A stretch of 64,000 bases of DNA from Tolypothrix sp. PCC 7910 (GCF_011769525.1 NZ_CP050440.1:6201501-6265500); one strand, 5' to 3'; shown: positions 37,507 to 47,313, numbered from the stretch's first letter. A program made the numbers and translations. The notes: generated by a model not told the origin, from the letters alone.

Positions 37507-39069
37507 TTACCGAGAGTCAACAGCGTATTGAATTAGCTGCGTTAATCGATGGCGTAGGGTTTCTAGTCCCAAGCGCTGACTAGCAGAAATAAATACAGCT
37601 AGGGGAAACTCTTCCCGTGCTAAAGCGAGGGTTTCGCTACTAACTTGATCGATTTTGTTAAAAGCCACTAATGCTGGGCCTGGAGTCACTGGCATTTGGG
37701 CGAGGATTTCTCTAACTGAGCGAATATGGCTCAACCAAGCTGGATGAGACAAATCTACCAAATGCAGTAAAGCATCAGCTTCTGTGACTTCCTCTAAGGT
37801 AGCGCGGAAGGCATCCATTAAGGAGGCAGGCAATTCATGTATAAACCCTACAGTATCTGTCAGCAGAATCTCTTGGGTTGCACCCGTCTCAGCATCAGAA
37901 ATTACTAAACGACGCGTGGTAGGGTCAAGAGTAGCAAATAATTGATCGGCTGTATAAACTTCGGCGTTAGTCAGGGCATTGAGCAAAGTAGATTTGCCAG
38001 CGTTGGTATAACCAACCAAAGCCACTGAGGGAACTTCCCGATGTTGTCGGCGCTGGCGTAATCGGGAACGATGTGCTTGCAATTGGTTAACTTCTTGTTG
38101 CAAGCGAGAAATACGTCTTTGAATGGCACGACGTTCAGTTTCTAGTTTGGTTTCACCAGGGCCCCGAGTCCCAATACCACCGCCTAATCGAGACATCGCC
38201 TGACCTCTACCAGTTAGCCGCGGCAGCATATACTCAAGTTGTGCCAGTTCTACTTGTAACTTACCAGCACCAGACTGAGCCCGTTGAGCAAAGATATCTA
38301 AAATTACTTCGGTGCGGTCTACTACCCGGACACCAATTTGGGCTTCTAGGTTACGGACTTGGGCCGGTGAAAGGTCGCGGTCAAATACAACTAGATTTGC
38401 CCCTAACGTTTGGGCAGTTAAGGCAACTTCTTGAACTTTACCTTCACCAACTACTGTTTGGGGATGAATACGCGATCGCTTTTGTTGTACTGTCTGTAGT
38501 ACATCGCCCCCAGCTGTATCTACCAAGCGTGCCAATTCTGCCAAGGTGTCTTGGAACTGTAGTGGAGTTATTTCATCAGTCATTACTCCCACAATTAGCA
38601 CGCGATCGTGGTCAACATCTACTTCCTGGGCAACAAATTCTCGCTGGAATTCTGCTTCTAGATTTTCTACTAAATCAATAAAGTCTTGCTGTGCCAATTC
38701 CTCCAAACTCAGAGGTGCTGATACACTCCAGCTTGGAGATTGAATATTGTTAGACCCATTTTTTAATAGAGCAGGGCTAGTAATGAGAGTGCGAGCATCT
38801 TGGGGTGTCAAGTGAGCTAAATAAGCTTCTTTTACATATCCAGCAGCACCACCGCCTCGGCGTGTAAACCCTGTTCCAGTAATATTAAGCACAACTAGGA
38901 CATCTAGGCGTTGTAGGGCCATAGCTGTCAGTGCCGCCTCATTAGGCGGTTCTGGCTTCAAATGAGTGGCTATACAACGAATACCGCTAAGTCGTTCTGC
39001 ACCATAACGGGGCAATTCTAGCGGTGGGATTTGTGTTTGACGCGGTGTGCCTACCCCCACACGAATCAC
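37507..39069 (-). CDS. hflX: GTPase HflX, start uncertain
   Basis: HflX is a ribosome-associated GTPase that splits stalled ribosomes. The product, 520 residues from the GTG at 39069, has the HflX N-domain, a glycine-rich GGGIGTRGPGETKLE linker and a G domain. The G domain has G1 GYTNAGKST, G3 DTVGFI and G4 NKID. The same frame is open upstream to 39300 and encodes family-like sequence (ETIYGNLQGLKSSQLKQLQR, then LNRRGQVIRVGVG). No ATG, GTG or TTG lies in those 77 codons; where homologues appear to begin there is an ATA at 39250-39252. Either a non-standard start (ATA or ATT) is used or the protein is N-terminally shortened by about 60 residues. A strong terminator follows the gene. Confidence 0.9.
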   Translation of the reverse strand: MIRVGVGTPRQTQIPPLELPRYGAERLSGIRCIATHLKPEPPNEAALTAMALQRLDVLVVLNITGTGFTRRGGGAAGYVKEAYLAHLTPQDARTLITSPALLKNGSNNIQSPSWSVSAPLSLEELAQQDFIDLVENLEAEFQREFVAQEVDVDHDRVLIVGVMTDEITPLQFQDTLAELARLVDTAGGDVLQTVQQKRSRIHPQTVVGEGKVQEVALTAQTLGANLVVFDRDLSPAQVRNLEAQIGVRVVDRTEVILDIFAQRAQSGAGKLQVELAQLEYMLPRLTGRGQAMSRLGGGIGTRGPGETKLETERRAIQRRISRLQQEVNQLQAHRSRLRQRRQHREVPSVALVGYTNAGKSTLLNALTNAEVYTADQLFATLDPTTRRLVISDAETGATQEILLTDTVGFIHELPASLMDAFRATLEEVTEADALLHLVDLSHPAWLSHIRSVREILAQMPVTPGPALVAFNKIDQVSSETLALAREEFPLAVFISASQRLGLETLRHRLTQLIQYAVDSR

Positions 39070-39350
39070 TTGTCCACGACGGTTGAGGTAGGCACATATA
39101 GGCTGATTGAGTTCTGTACTGATTGCTGCCAGACGCTGAGAAAAATCGGACGTACTAATGCTATCGCCCGGTATGCGTTGGTGATACAGCCGCTGTAGTT
39201 GTTTTAGCTGGCTGGACTTTAAACCTTGGAGATTTCCGTAGATAGTCTCTATAGGCGTTTCTGACCAGTAAATGGTCCCCCGAATCCTTCTGTGTTTATT
39301 TTACAACATCCCTAAGGCTCAAAACTATATCTTTAGGGGGTTGCATAGCG

Positions 39351-39397
39351 GTATCATCACATTTTTTGCGTAATGTGATGATACTTTCATGTTATAA
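39351..39397. promoter_or_regulatory. Perfect palindrome plus -10 box between hflX and a small gene
   Basis: A perfect 13-base inverted repeat (GTATCATCACATT / AATGTGATGATAC, spacer of 8 bases, 39351-39384) lies in the divergent gap. A good -10 hexamer TATAAT follows at 39392-39397, 73 bases before the ATG at 39470. The position suggests an operator or a regulated promoter of the small plus-strand gene and possibly hflX. The palindrome could instead be an RNA hairpin. Confidence 0.55.
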
Positions 39398-39469
39398 TCC
39401 CATCCCCATGAGGGCAATCAGGTAGAATTGGTAGCGCCTGATAGAATATTTTAATTTAGTGTGATTTTT

Positions 39470-39658
39470 ATGACTGACTCAACAGAAAATTGGTATGTAG
39501 TTAAGCGTCCTGCTGGTCATTGCGATATAGTATCCAACTTAGATGTAGAGAAAACTCATCCAGACATCACCGAACAGTGGGGCCCGTTTAATTCCCAAGG
39601 TGATGCGATCGCACGTCGTATAGGATTAATTAGATCTGGCAAATGCCAACCCCAATAA
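39470..39658 (+). CDS. Small conserved cyanobacterial-type protein, function unknown
   Basis: The 62-residue protein reads MTDSTENWYVVKRPAGHCDI at the start and ends GLIRSGKCQPQ. It has no signal or membrane segment. The pattern (YVVK...GHC.I, then WGPF.SQGDAIARRIGLIRSGKC) looks like a short folded domain conserved among cyanobacteria, but I cannot name it. I chose the ATG at 39470; a GTG three codons upstream is in frame. It has its own likely promoter (TATAAT at 39392) behind a large palindrome and is followed by G-rich heptamer repeats. Confidence 0.75.
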   Translation: MTDSTENWYVVKRPAGHCDIVSNLDVEKTHPDITEQWGPFNSQGDAIARRIGLIRSGKCQPQ

Positions 39659-39664
39659 AAGGAA

Positions 39665-39709
39665 ACTGGGGACTGGGGATTAGGAATTTTAGATTTTAGA
39701 TTTTAGATT
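39665..39709. repeat. Heptamer tandem repeats after the small gene
   Basis: Seven bases after the stop codon comes a G-rich stretch (ACTGGGGACTGGGGATTAGG) followed by three copies of the heptamer ATTTTAG (39686-39706). These are short tandemly repeated sequences of the type known from heterocystous cyanobacteria. Confidence 0.75.
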
Positions 39710-39789
39710 GAAACCCAATTCACAATAGCAAATCCAAAATTGAATTACCCAAATCCTGAGACAATAGCTTCCCAGTCCAGAGTTCTTAT

Positions 39790-41079
39790 TTAATTTTTCT
39801 CAGCACTTGTGGTTGTGGTACCTTTAGCCGTAATTTGTTTGCCTAAGACTTCTACTGCTTTAGCAAATTGCGGATCTTCTAAGGTTGCGAGTTTGTCACG
39901 TTCGCGTAGCCATAAATCTTGTTTTTGAGCATCAGTCAATTCAACCTTAATATCAGGATCAATGCCATGTTTGTTAATATCTTTACCGCTGGGGGTATGG
40001 TACTTAGCAATTGTTACTGCTAATCCCGAGCCATCTTCTAGGGGGCGTACCGATTGTACCAAGCCCTTGCCAAAGGTTTGCGTGCCTACCAAAGTAGCGC
40101 GTTTGTTGTCTTGTAAGGCACCTGAGAGAATTTCACTAGCACTGGCGGAACCTTTATCGACTAAAACCACCATCGGCTTATCTGTTAAGGCGCGTCCATT
40201 CGCTACTTCTCGTTCTTGTTCTCCTTGGCGATCGATAGTAGAAACAATTGTTCCTTTATCTAGCCACATCCGGGCAATTTCGACGCTGGAGAATAGTAGA
40301 CCACCTGGATTGCCACGCAAATCTAAAACGTAACCAACAACTTTTTTGCTTTCTAAATCCTTGATAGCTTGTTGCATTTCCTTGCCAGCATTAGCACTGA
40401 ACTGGTTCAAGCGAATGTAACCAAGGTTACCTGAAGGGCTGGTTTTTTGTGAATATTTAACGGGATGAATTTCTATTCTTGCCCGTGTAATTTCAAAATC
40501 TTTAGTTTGACCGCTACGCCTAATAGTTAATTTTACTTTTGTCCCAGCCGCACCTCGAATTAGGGATACAGCTTGGTTGGTATCCATTCCTTGAGTACTT
40601 TTACCATCAATTTTGAGAATTTCATCTTTAGATAAGATCCCCGCTTTAAAAGCCGGAGTATCTTCTATAGGCGCAATCACCACTAACTGTTTAGTTTTTT
40701 CGTCTTGACTAATTGTGATACCAATACCTGTGAGTTCTCCAGAGGTATCGACTTGCATATTTTTAAATTCATCTGGATCCATAAACCGGGTGTAGGGGTC
40801 ATCTAGCTTTTTGAGCATTTCCCGGATGGACTTATATGCTTCTTTTTTACTACTGTAAGACTTACTTAAATATTCTTTCCTTACAGCCTGCCAATCTACT
40901 TGATTAAAAGTACCGTCTACGTATTGGCGCTGAACAACTTGCCAAACTTCGTCTATCAATTCCTTGGGACTGTTATTTAAAGCCTGACCTCGTGAGTGAA
41001 TCCCAAGACTTGTAACAGCAATAGTTGAGAGCGTCACTGCCGTAGCACCCAAAACCAGCTTACTTTTTGTAATCACCAT
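39790..41079 (-). CDS. ctpC: Carboxyl-terminal processing protease (S41 family)
   Basis: This 429-residue protease has an N-terminal signal or anchor helix (residues 5-27), a PDZ domain (GELTGIGITISQDEKTKQLV to about residue 190) and an S41 protease core. The catalytic serine lies in DKGSASASEILSGAL and the lysine in GTQTFGKGLVQ. Cyanobacteria have several such enzymes; CtpA matures the D1 protein of PSII, while the others process different exported proteins. The sequence looks closer to the CtpB/CtpC groups, so the symbol is tentative. It lies downstream of ispG on the same strand but with a hairpin between. Confidence 0.88.
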   Translation of the reverse strand: MVITKSKLVLGATAVTLSTIAVTSLGIHSRGQALNNSPKELIDEVWQVVQRQYVDGTFNQVDWQAVRKEYLSKSYSSKKEAYKSIREMLKKLDDPYTRFMDPDEFKNMQVDTSGELTGIGITISQDEKTKQLVVIAPIEDTPAFKAGILSKDEILKIDGKSTQGMDTNQAVSLIRGAAGTKVKLTIRRSGQTKDFEITRARIEIHPVKYSQKTSPSGNLGYIRLNQFSANAGKEMQQAIKDLESKKVVGYVLDLRGNPGGLLFSSVEIARMWLDKGTIVSTIDRQGEQEREVANGRALTDKPMVVLVDKGSASASEILSGALQDNKRATLVGTQTFGKGLVQSVRPLEDGSGLAVTIAKYHTPSGKDINKHGIDPDIKVELTDAQKQDLWLRERDKLATLEDPQFAKAVEVLGKQITAKGTTTTSAEKN

Positions 41080-41191
41080 AATGACAGCTGCGCCAGAGGA
41101 AAATTTGTATAGTCAGTATGCCCAATCTAACACAGGGTATCACTGTAACAGACGAGCATGTATTCTTATTACAGCAAAATACTTGGCAATC

Positions 41192-41212
41192 CGGCGACCT
41201 TTGTGGTCGCCG
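41192..41212 (-). terminator. Hairpin between ispG and the ctp gene
   Basis: A perfect 8-base GC-rich stem (CGGCGACC / GGTCGCCG) with a TTTGT loop lies 12 bases after the ispG stop. No strong T-tract follows on the minus strand, so it may only attenuate read-through into ctp. Confidence 0.55.
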
Positions 41213-41223
41213 TTACGCAAATC

Positions 41224-42450
41224 TTAAGGATCTACCCAACGCCCATCGGATTTGATGAGGTTAATTAATTCCTCTACTCCCTGATCTTCTGGGACTTTTT
41301 TGATTTCTTCTCTGCCACGATATAAAGAAATATAACCAGGAGTCTTGCCTACATAGCCATAGTCTGCATCTGCCATTTCACCGGGGCCGTTGACAATACA
41401 ACCCATCACTGCAATGTCTAAACCGGTTAAGTGTTTGGTTGCTTCTCGAACTTTGTGCAGGACTTCTTCCAAGTTAAATAAGGTACGTCCACAAGAAGGG
41501 CAGGCTACGTACTCTACCATAGTTTTTCGCAGGCCTAAGGCTTGCAGTATGCTATAGCAGACCGGAATTTCCTTCTCTGGTGATTCTGTGAGTGAGACGC
41601 GAATTGTGTCGCCAATGCCATCAGCCAGTAATGTGGCAATACCTGCTGTAGACTTGATTCGTCCGTATTCACCATCCCCAGCTTCGGTGACACCTAAATG
41701 CAAGGGATAATCCATACCTAGCTCATCCATGCGCTTGGCCATGAGACGATAGGCAGCTACCATGACTGGTACGCGCGAAGCCTTCATGGAAATTACTAAA
41801 TTGTGGAAGTTGAGAGATTCACAAATACGGATGAATTCTAAAGCTGATTCCACCATCCCCTCTGGGGTATCGCCATAGGTAAATAGCATTCTCTCAGCGA
41901 GAGAACCATGATTTACCCCTATTCGCATAGCTTTTCCTTGATCTCTTAAAGAAACCACCAAAGGTTCTAGGGTTTCACGGATTTTGTCACCAATTTCATC
42001 AAACTCTGCTTTGGTGTATTCGCCTCTATTAGTATTTGGCTTTTCAAACACATATAAACCGGGATTAATCCGTACTTTTTCTATGTGCTTAGCAACTTCC
42101 AAAGCAATTTTCATACCGTTGTGATGTACATCAGCCACTATGGGTACATCCCGGTATGTTTTAATGAGTTTTTGCTTAATTTCCGCTAAAGCTTTGGCAT
42201 GAGCCATACTAGGCACAGTAACGCGGACAATTTCGCAACCAATTTCGTGCAAACGACGAATAGCTGCTACGGAACCATCGATATCTAGGGTATCTTCATT
42301 GATCATCGACTGTACTACCACAGGGTAGCCACCCCCAACGATAACATCCCCCACCTTTACCGGACGAGTTTTACGCCGCTTAATTGTGGTATCAAAGTTA
42401 GGTTCGCTAGATGTGGTGTTTACAGTTGTAACTGTGGGCAGAGTTTGCAT
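41224..42450 (-). CDS. ispG: 4-hydroxy-3-methylbut-2-enyl-diphosphate synthase
   Basis: IspG (GcpE) converts methylerythritol cyclodiphosphate to HMBPP with a [4Fe-4S] cluster and, in cyanobacteria, ferredoxin electrons. The 408-residue protein has the TIM-barrel part ([30 protein letters not shown]) and the C-terminal cluster domain. The ligand cysteines are in [11 protein letters not shown] and [21 protein letters not shown] chose the ATG at 42450 (MQTLPTVTT); an in-frame TTG 15 codons upstream is less likely. ispD of the same MEP pathway lies elsewhere in this window. Confidence 0.97.
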   Translation of the reverse strand: MQTLPTVTTVNTTSSEPNFDTTIKRRKTRPVKVGDVIVGGGYPVVVQSMINEDTLDIDGSVAAIRRLHEIGCEIVRVTVPSMAHAKALAEIKQKLIKTYRDVPIVADVHHNGMKIALEVAKHIEKVRINPGLYVFEKPNTNRGEYTKAEFDEIGDKIRETLEPLVVSLRDQGKAMRIGVNHGSLAERMLFTYGDTPEGMVESALEFIRICESLNFHNLVISMKASRVPVMVAAYRLMAKRMDELGMDYPLHLGVTEAGDGEYGRIKSTAGIATLLADGIGDTIRVSLTESPEKEIPVCYSILQALGLRKTMVEYVACPSCGRTLFNLEEVLHKVREATKHLTGLDIAVMGCIVNGPGEMADADYGYVGKTPGYISLYRGREEIKKVPEDQGVEELINLIKSDGRWVDP

Positions 42451-43282
42451 AACCTCATTAGGTAAATTTGCTGTAGCGAAAATATCAAATTTCAAAATCT
42501 CTGTTTCTCAGATTGCCACAGCTGGGGCGCTTTTGGCCAATTAGGGTGCAAAAAAAAAAGAATGTGAGATAGGGGAAGAAATAAAGAAGATTTATCGATT
42601 TTTGCTGCTAGGGAAAATAGCCTATCTACCAGGCTTTGACCTTTGATAGGAGTTAGTTTATTACTGAGTTATAAATAATATCATTAATGCCAATTATTTT
42701 ATCAAATTAGCTTTCATAGTTTTTATTTATGAGATGCATCAAGAAGCAGCTTTAATTACTAGGGTATTTTACGAGTATATAATTAACTAATTCCCCAACT
42801 GAGGATTAAATCAGTTAACAGATTATTCATTAAGAGTTCAAATCTCAACATCTATCTCATCTAATATCGATTCATCATATTCTGAGATAAATCAACTATC
42901 TCCTCCTCATTTTCGTTTTTATATTGAATAATCTCTACAACTTTATTTTTTTTGCATTTTGGCATTAAAGAACATAGCATCAACCAGATATCTATATTGC
43001 AAATAAGTATTTCGTAAGTCTGTGTTAGATAGATTACACTTTCTTTCTCAAATCTGTGCCTCTTAAGTTACCATCCTTTAAATTACTATCACTTAAATTC
43101 ACACTCTTTATAATACAAATATACTATTAAGACTATCCACTAAAAAAAATGAAACGCGATCGCCCCTGGTTAAGGTGATGACAAGCGTCCACTGCTGAAT
43201 TTCTATAAGTCGGCTAAGCTAAGGGAATTACACAGGCGATCGCTCTCAAAAATTATTACATTAAATTTCATCTAGTCTCAGT
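42451..43282. other. Intergenic region between divergent ispG and cysteine hydrolase
   Basis: About 830 AT-rich bases contain a short pentapeptide-repeat-like relic (43034-43102, minus strand), two HIP1 octamers and no intact gene. Promoters for the two divergent genes must be here. Confidence 0.5.
43034..43102 (-). pseudogene. Possible remnant of a pentapeptide-repeat gene
   Basis: Read on the minus strand this stretch gives VNLSDSNLKDGNLRGTDLRK and then KV before a stop, with leucine at every fifth position as in pentapeptide repeats. An in-frame stop lies nine codons upstream of the first codon used here. It is far too short for a working gene, so I read it as a decayed fragment. Confidence 0.35.
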
Positions 43283-44320
43283 ATGAATACTCAAAGCACA
43301 ACCCAACTGCCAATTCCTCCATACTTTCAACCGGAAAGAGTGGGCGAAGTTTGGCGTGTACCCTATCAAGAACGCGCAACACAGGCTGAAGCATGGGCAA
43401 AACAACATAATATCCAGCCAGCAGCTTCAGATAAGCGTCGTGTTTGCCTACTATTAATTGATGTACAAAATACTTTCTGTATACCAGAATTTGAATTATT
43501 TGTAGGCGGAAAATCTGGTATGGGAGCAGTAGAAGATAATCAGCGATTATGTGAATTTATCTATCGCAACTTAGGATTTATTACTAAAATTACTCCTACC
43601 TTAGATACCCATACAGCTACACAAATTTTTCATCCAATTTTTTGGGTAAATTCTGCTGGAGAACACCCTATACCAGCAGCAACAAACATTACCCTCAAAG
43701 ATGTAGAACAAGGTATTTGGAAAGTTAACCCTGCAGTTGCTCACAGTATTACTAAAGGTAATTACGAAGTATTAGAAAAGCACGCTTACCACTATGTGAA
43801 ACAGTTAAGCCAAGATGGGAAATATCCTCTCACGGTTTGGCCTTATCATTCAATGCTGGGTGGGATTGGTCATGCTTTAGTTTCTGCAATAGAAGAAGCA
43901 ATTTTCTTCCATTGCATTGCACGTCAGAGTCAAACACAATTTGAAATTAAAGGCGAAAATCCGTTAACCGAGAATTATTCGATTTTACGTCCAGAAGTGT
44001 TAATAGGGTTCGATCAAAATCCGCTAGCTCAAAAGAATACGCATTTAATTCAGCAACTTTTAGAATTTGATGCTGTAATTATTGGTGGTCAAGCAAAAAG
44101 TCATTGTGTCGCCTGGACAATTGACGATTTATTAACAGAAATTAAACAGGTAGATGCTACCATCAGTAAAAAAGTTTATCTCCTAGAAGATTGCACTTCT
44201 CCTGTCGTGGTTCCTGGAATTGTTGACTACACAGAACAAGCTGATGCCGCCTTTAATAGGTTTGCAGCAGCAGGAATGCATATTGTTAAATCTACCGAAT
44301 TGATTCAATCCTTTCTTTAA
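43283..44320 (+). CDS. Isochorismatase-like cysteine hydrolase
   Basis: The 345-residue enzyme belongs to the isochorismatase/nicotinamidase-like superfamily. The catalytic aspartate lies in [20 protein letters not shown] near residue 59 and the nucleophilic cysteine in [19 protein letters not shown] near residue 273. The conserved [13 protein letters not shown] part probably lines the pocket. The protein is longer than typical nicotinamidases (about 200 residues) because of an N-terminal extension and a middle insertion. The substrate cannot be told. It is a single gene with its own promoter region, and HIP1 octamers lie shortly upstream. Confidence 0.85.
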   Translation: MNTQSTTQLPIPPYFQPERVGEVWRVPYQERATQAEAWAKQHNIQPAASDKRRVCLLLIDVQNTFCIPEFELFVGGKSGMGAVEDNQRLCEFIYRNLGFITKITPTLDTHTATQIFHPIFWVNSAGEHPIPAATNITLKDVEQGIWKVNPAVAHSITKGNYEVLEKHAYHYVKQLSQDGKYPLTVWPYHSMLGGIGHALVSAIEEAIFFHCIARQSQTQFEIKGENPLTENYSILRPEVLIGFDQNPLAQKNTHLIQQLLEFDAVIIGGQAKSHCVAWTIDDLLTEIKQVDATISKKVYLLEDCTSPVVVPGIVDYTEQADAAFNRFAAAGMHIVKSTELIQSFL

Positions 44321-44357
44321 TTTACAGGAACAGCATAGTTATACCATTTTGGATTTT

Positions 44358-44529
44358 ATACCAATTCAAATAATGTTTGCGACACATCAATATATTCTAG
44401 AGGGCACGGCAATGCTTGTGTCTCTACAATCTATTGCATTCTTTTGTCAAATTGGTATTAGATTGGGAATTACTCTCTGTGTCATAATTCCCTCAATCCA
44501 TCTGTTGCAGTAATTTTTTAAATTGGTAT
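44358..44529. repeat. Inverted ATACCAATT / AATTGGTAT repeats
   Basis: One left copy (ATACCAATT at 44358-44366) and two right copies (AATTGGTAT at 44450-44458 and 44521-44529) lie between the convergent hydrolase and M23 peptidase genes. Such 9-base inverted words are often parts of small dispersed repeats in Nostoc-type genomes. Confidence 0.5.
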
Positions 44530-44544
44530 TACCTGTGCAAAACT

Positions 44545-45420
44545 CTATTTTTTTAAATAAGCTTTTGGATCTTGAGCTGTCCAACCGAGAGATGAGCTAG
44601 AACGCACTTCAAAATGCAGGTGGGGTTGTTTAGCAGCTGGTTGTCCAGTCCTCCCGACAGTTCCTAGCACATCACCTTTTTTCACTTGCTGGCCTGCATT
44701 TACCTTGATACTGTCAAGATGGGCATAGCGGCTTTGCAACCCACCACTATGATTAATAATCACCAACTTGCCATAACTACCTTGTTCACTGGCAAAGGCG
44801 ACAACTCCAGGTGCGATCGCTTCTACAGGTGTACCAACAGCAGCTGCCAAGTCTACCCCACTATGGAAAAAAACTTCGCCTGAATGAGGATTAATTTGCC
44901 AGCCATAAGGTAAAGCCACAGTAGTTGCTGCTGACAAAGGATACCCACTTAGTTGGGTAGGCTGCTGACTAGGCTGAGTAGGCGCAGCGACAACGCGATT
45001 TGATGAACCATTCACTCCAGGAACAAACACAACTCTAGGGTCTTTTTGGCAGCCATTGATTTCAAACATGGCATCAGCACGAACTTTGTATTTTGCTGCT
45101 ACTTGTCGCCACGTTTGACCTTGAGGTACTTCGACCACAATTCCATTGTAGGGAGGAATCTGAAGTTCACTACCAACCGTCACTGTGCCGTTTTTCACAG
45201 ATGAGTTCATCACGGCAATAGTTGCTGGAACTAGGTTATAGAGTTGCGCTATACTCTCTAAGGTTTCGCCACGAGCAACTATATGGCGCTGGAAACGAGA
45301 TAAAGCTGGAGTTGGACAACTCTCTACAGCAGCTGTGGTGCTTTGTGATGGGAGTATAGATCCTAGCCCCAAAGTGCTGACTAAACTACAGATAAACACT
45401 AAACGGTAAGGACGAGTCAT
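44545..45420 (-). CDS. LysM and M23 peptidase-domain protein
   Basis: The 291-residue exported protein has a signal peptide (residues 1-30). A LysM peptidoglycan-binding domain follows (HIVARGETLESIAQLYNLVP), then a second LysM-like stretch (VPQGQTWRQVAAKYKVRADA) and a C-terminal M23 (LytM) metallopeptidase. The zinc ligands are present in FHSGVDLAA and in HLHFEVRS, with a histidine in SRYAHLDS. It likely cuts peptidoglycan cross-links or activates an amidase during division or cell-wall growth. It diverges from the HtrA protease gene with 229 bases between. Confidence 0.93.
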   Translation of the reverse strand: MTRPYRLVFICSLVSTLGLGSILPSQSTTAAVESCPTPALSRFQRHIVARGETLESIAQLYNLVPATIAVMNSSVKNGTVTVGSELQIPPYNGIVVEVPQGQTWRQVAAKYKVRADAMFEINGCQKDPRVVFVPGVNGSSNRVVAAPTQPSQQPTQLSGYPLSAATTVALPYGWQINPHSGEVFFHSGVDLAAAVGTPVEAIAPGVVAFASEQGSYGKLVIINHSGGLQSRYAHLDSIKVNAGQQVKKGDVLGTVGRTGQPAAKQPHLHFEVRSSSSLGWTAQDPKAYLKK

Positions 45421-45649
45421 GCCTACTAGTAAAGAGAGCTTTAATTTTTAATTTTAAACTTGGGTATTGGTGAGTAGAAGCTGATTAGAAGCTAGTAGTT
45501 CCCTGAAAATTTTGTAGAAGGTAGAAGAATTACTGAAGCTTCTCCTATTTTTTATGGACTGTTCTGTCAAATTGCTCTGTCCACTCGCTGTTTGCTTGAC
45601 TAAACTTATAAATTAGTAGCCGCATTGCTATCTTTAGAGCGAAATTATT

Positions 45650-46858
45650 ATGAAGTTATCTTTAAAGCAACTGGCCGTCTACATATCTTTACTGGTAATT
45701 GGCGGTAGTGCAGGTTTGTTAGGTAGTCGTTATCTCCTACCAAAGCGTTATTCGTTTCAAGAACTAAAAAATGTCACAGCAGCTTTACCTCCAGAATCAG
45801 TAAATCCTCCTGCTTATAGCGGGCCGATTGGAAATACTGGTGATGATAATGTGAATTTTATTGCTACTGCTGTACAAAAAGTTGGGCCAGCTGTGGTGCG
45901 AATTAATGCTACTCGCAAAGTCGCAAATCCGATTTCTGACGCTTTAAAAAATCCTTTACTGCGCCGCTTTTTTGGTGAAGATGAACAACCAATGCCAGAA
46001 GAAAGAATTGAGCGTGGTACTGGTTCAGGATTTATTTTGACAGACAACGGTTTATTGCTGACTAATGCTCATGTAGTAGCAGATACCGATACTGTACAAG
46101 TAACCCTCAAGGATGGCCGAACTTTTGAAGGCAAAGTACAAGGTGTAGATTCTGTTACAGATGTAGCTGTAGTGAAAATACAAGCAAAAAAATTACCTAC
46201 AGTCAAGCTAGGTAATTCACAAAATTTGATACCTGGGCAGTGGGCGATCGCAATTGGTAATCCTTTGGGTTTAGATAATACTGTCACTATTGGCATTATC
46301 AGCGCTACTGATCGCACAAGCGCTCAAGTTGGCGTGCCAGAAAAGCGCGTCAGCTTTATCCAAACTGATGCTGCAATTAATCCCGGTAATTCTGGCGGCC
46401 CTTTATTAAATGCCCAAGGCGAAGTTATTGGTGTCAATACGGCAATTCGTGCTGATGCTCAAGGCTTGGGTTTTGCGATCCCCATTGAAACCGCTGCCCG
46501 CATCGCTAACGAACTATTTACCAAAGGGCGTGTAGATCATCCTTTTTTGGGAGTAGAAATGACAGATTTGACTCCCACCAAAAAACAACAGATTAACCAA
46601 GAAAATAAACTAAATATCCAACAAGACGCTGGTGTAGTCATTAAAAGCACCCTGGAAAATTCACCAGCAAAACGAGCCGGACTGCTTCCTGGTGACGTGA
46701 TTCAAAAAATCAACCGTAAGCCAGTTAAGACAGCAGCCCAAGTTCAAAGACTAGTCGAGTCTAGTTCTGTGGGAGACACGCTAGAAATTGAAGTCAACCG
46801 CGATGGTAAAAACCAGATCTTCAAAGTACAACCAGGGGCTTATCCAAAAAAGAAGTAG
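45650..46858 (+). CDS. HtrA/Deg-type serine protease
   Basis: The 402-residue protein has an N-terminal membrane anchor or signal (residues 8-28), a trypsin-like protease domain and one PDZ domain. The catalytic triad is visible: His in LLTNAHVVADT near 140, Asp in SVTDVAVVKI near 170 and Ser in INPGNSGGPLLN near 247. The PDZ domain starts about residue 300 (GVVIKSTLENSPAKRAGLLP). Cyanobacterial HhoA, HhoB and HtrA are alike, so I do not give a symbol. The role is periplasmic protein quality control, including stress and PSII repair in related species. Confidence 0.95.
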   Translation: MKLSLKQLAVYISLLVIGGSAGLLGSRYLLPKRYSFQELKNVTAALPPESVNPPAYSGPIGNTGDDNVNFIATAVQKVGPAVVRINATRKVANPISDALKNPLLRRFFGEDEQPMPEERIERGTGSGFILTDNGLLLTNAHVVADTDTVQVTLKDGRTFEGKVQGVDSVTDVAVVKIQAKKLPTVKLGNSQNLIPGQWAIAIGNPLGLDNTVTIGIISATDRTSAQVGVPEKRVSFIQTDAAINPGNSGGPLLNAQGEVIGVNTAIRADAQGLGFAIPIETAARIANELFTKGRVDHPFLGVEMTDLTPTKKQQINQENKLNIQQDAGVVIKSTLENSPAKRAGLLPGDVIQKINRKPVKTAAQVQRLVESSSVGDTLEIEVNRDGKNQIFKVQPGAYPKKK

Positions 46859-46968
46859 CCACAGGTAGGGGCTAAGGGCTAGAGATTAGGGACTGGAGGC
46901 TAGAAAGTTAGAGAGAAATTTAATCACAAATGATTCTAGCAGCTTGACTCTTGACCCTTGACTTTTAC

Positions 46969-47313
46969 TTATTGACTAGACAAATGGTCTAACTGCATCC
47001 TCTGCTCCATTTGACGCAGAAAGTAACCTGTCATCATTGCCGAGGCTAAAAGGCCTGCAAGGTTTTCCCGATCTGTTGTGATTTGCACGTTAAAATTTTC
47101 TGGGGGTAGCATTCCGACTAGCCCTTGGACGTTTTGCGAAATTATTTGTTTAATTTCGGGACTGACGGACTGGGCGACGCGGGCCATGACTTCCGGCGAC
47201 TGATGCTGTAGATATTTGAGCAACTGATTGGGATTTTCCTCAAAGTACTCGTTTAGAAGCTGGTTAGGATGTTCCTCAGAGTTGTCATTCAAAAAGTCAG
47301 GATTAAACTCCAT
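46969..47313 (-). CDS. DUF760 family protein
   Basis: The 114-residue protein has a helical C-terminal half (ENLAGLLASAMMTGYFLRQM) and the middle block LLKYLQHQSPEVMARVAQSV, which matches my memory of DUF760, a family shared by cyanobacteria and plastids. The acidic, asparagine-rich N-terminus contains a small duplication (NPNQLLNEYFEENPNQLLKY). No signal peptide is seen. In plants a DUF760 protein takes part in chloroplast protein turnover, but the bacterial role is unknown. Confidence 0.85.
   Translation of the reverse strand: MEFNPDFLNDNSEEHPNQLLNEYFEENPNQLLKYLQHQSPEVMARVAQSVSPEIKQIISQNVQGLVGMLPPENFNVQITTDRENLAGLLASAMMTGYFLRQMEQRMQLDHLSSQ

Noticed and set aside
39412-39446. tRNA-like D-arm wording (AGGTAGAATTGGTAGCGCCTG)
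   Set aside because: No anticodon arm, T-arm or acceptor 3' half follows; the ATCAGG/CCTGAT pair is more simply a small hairpin.
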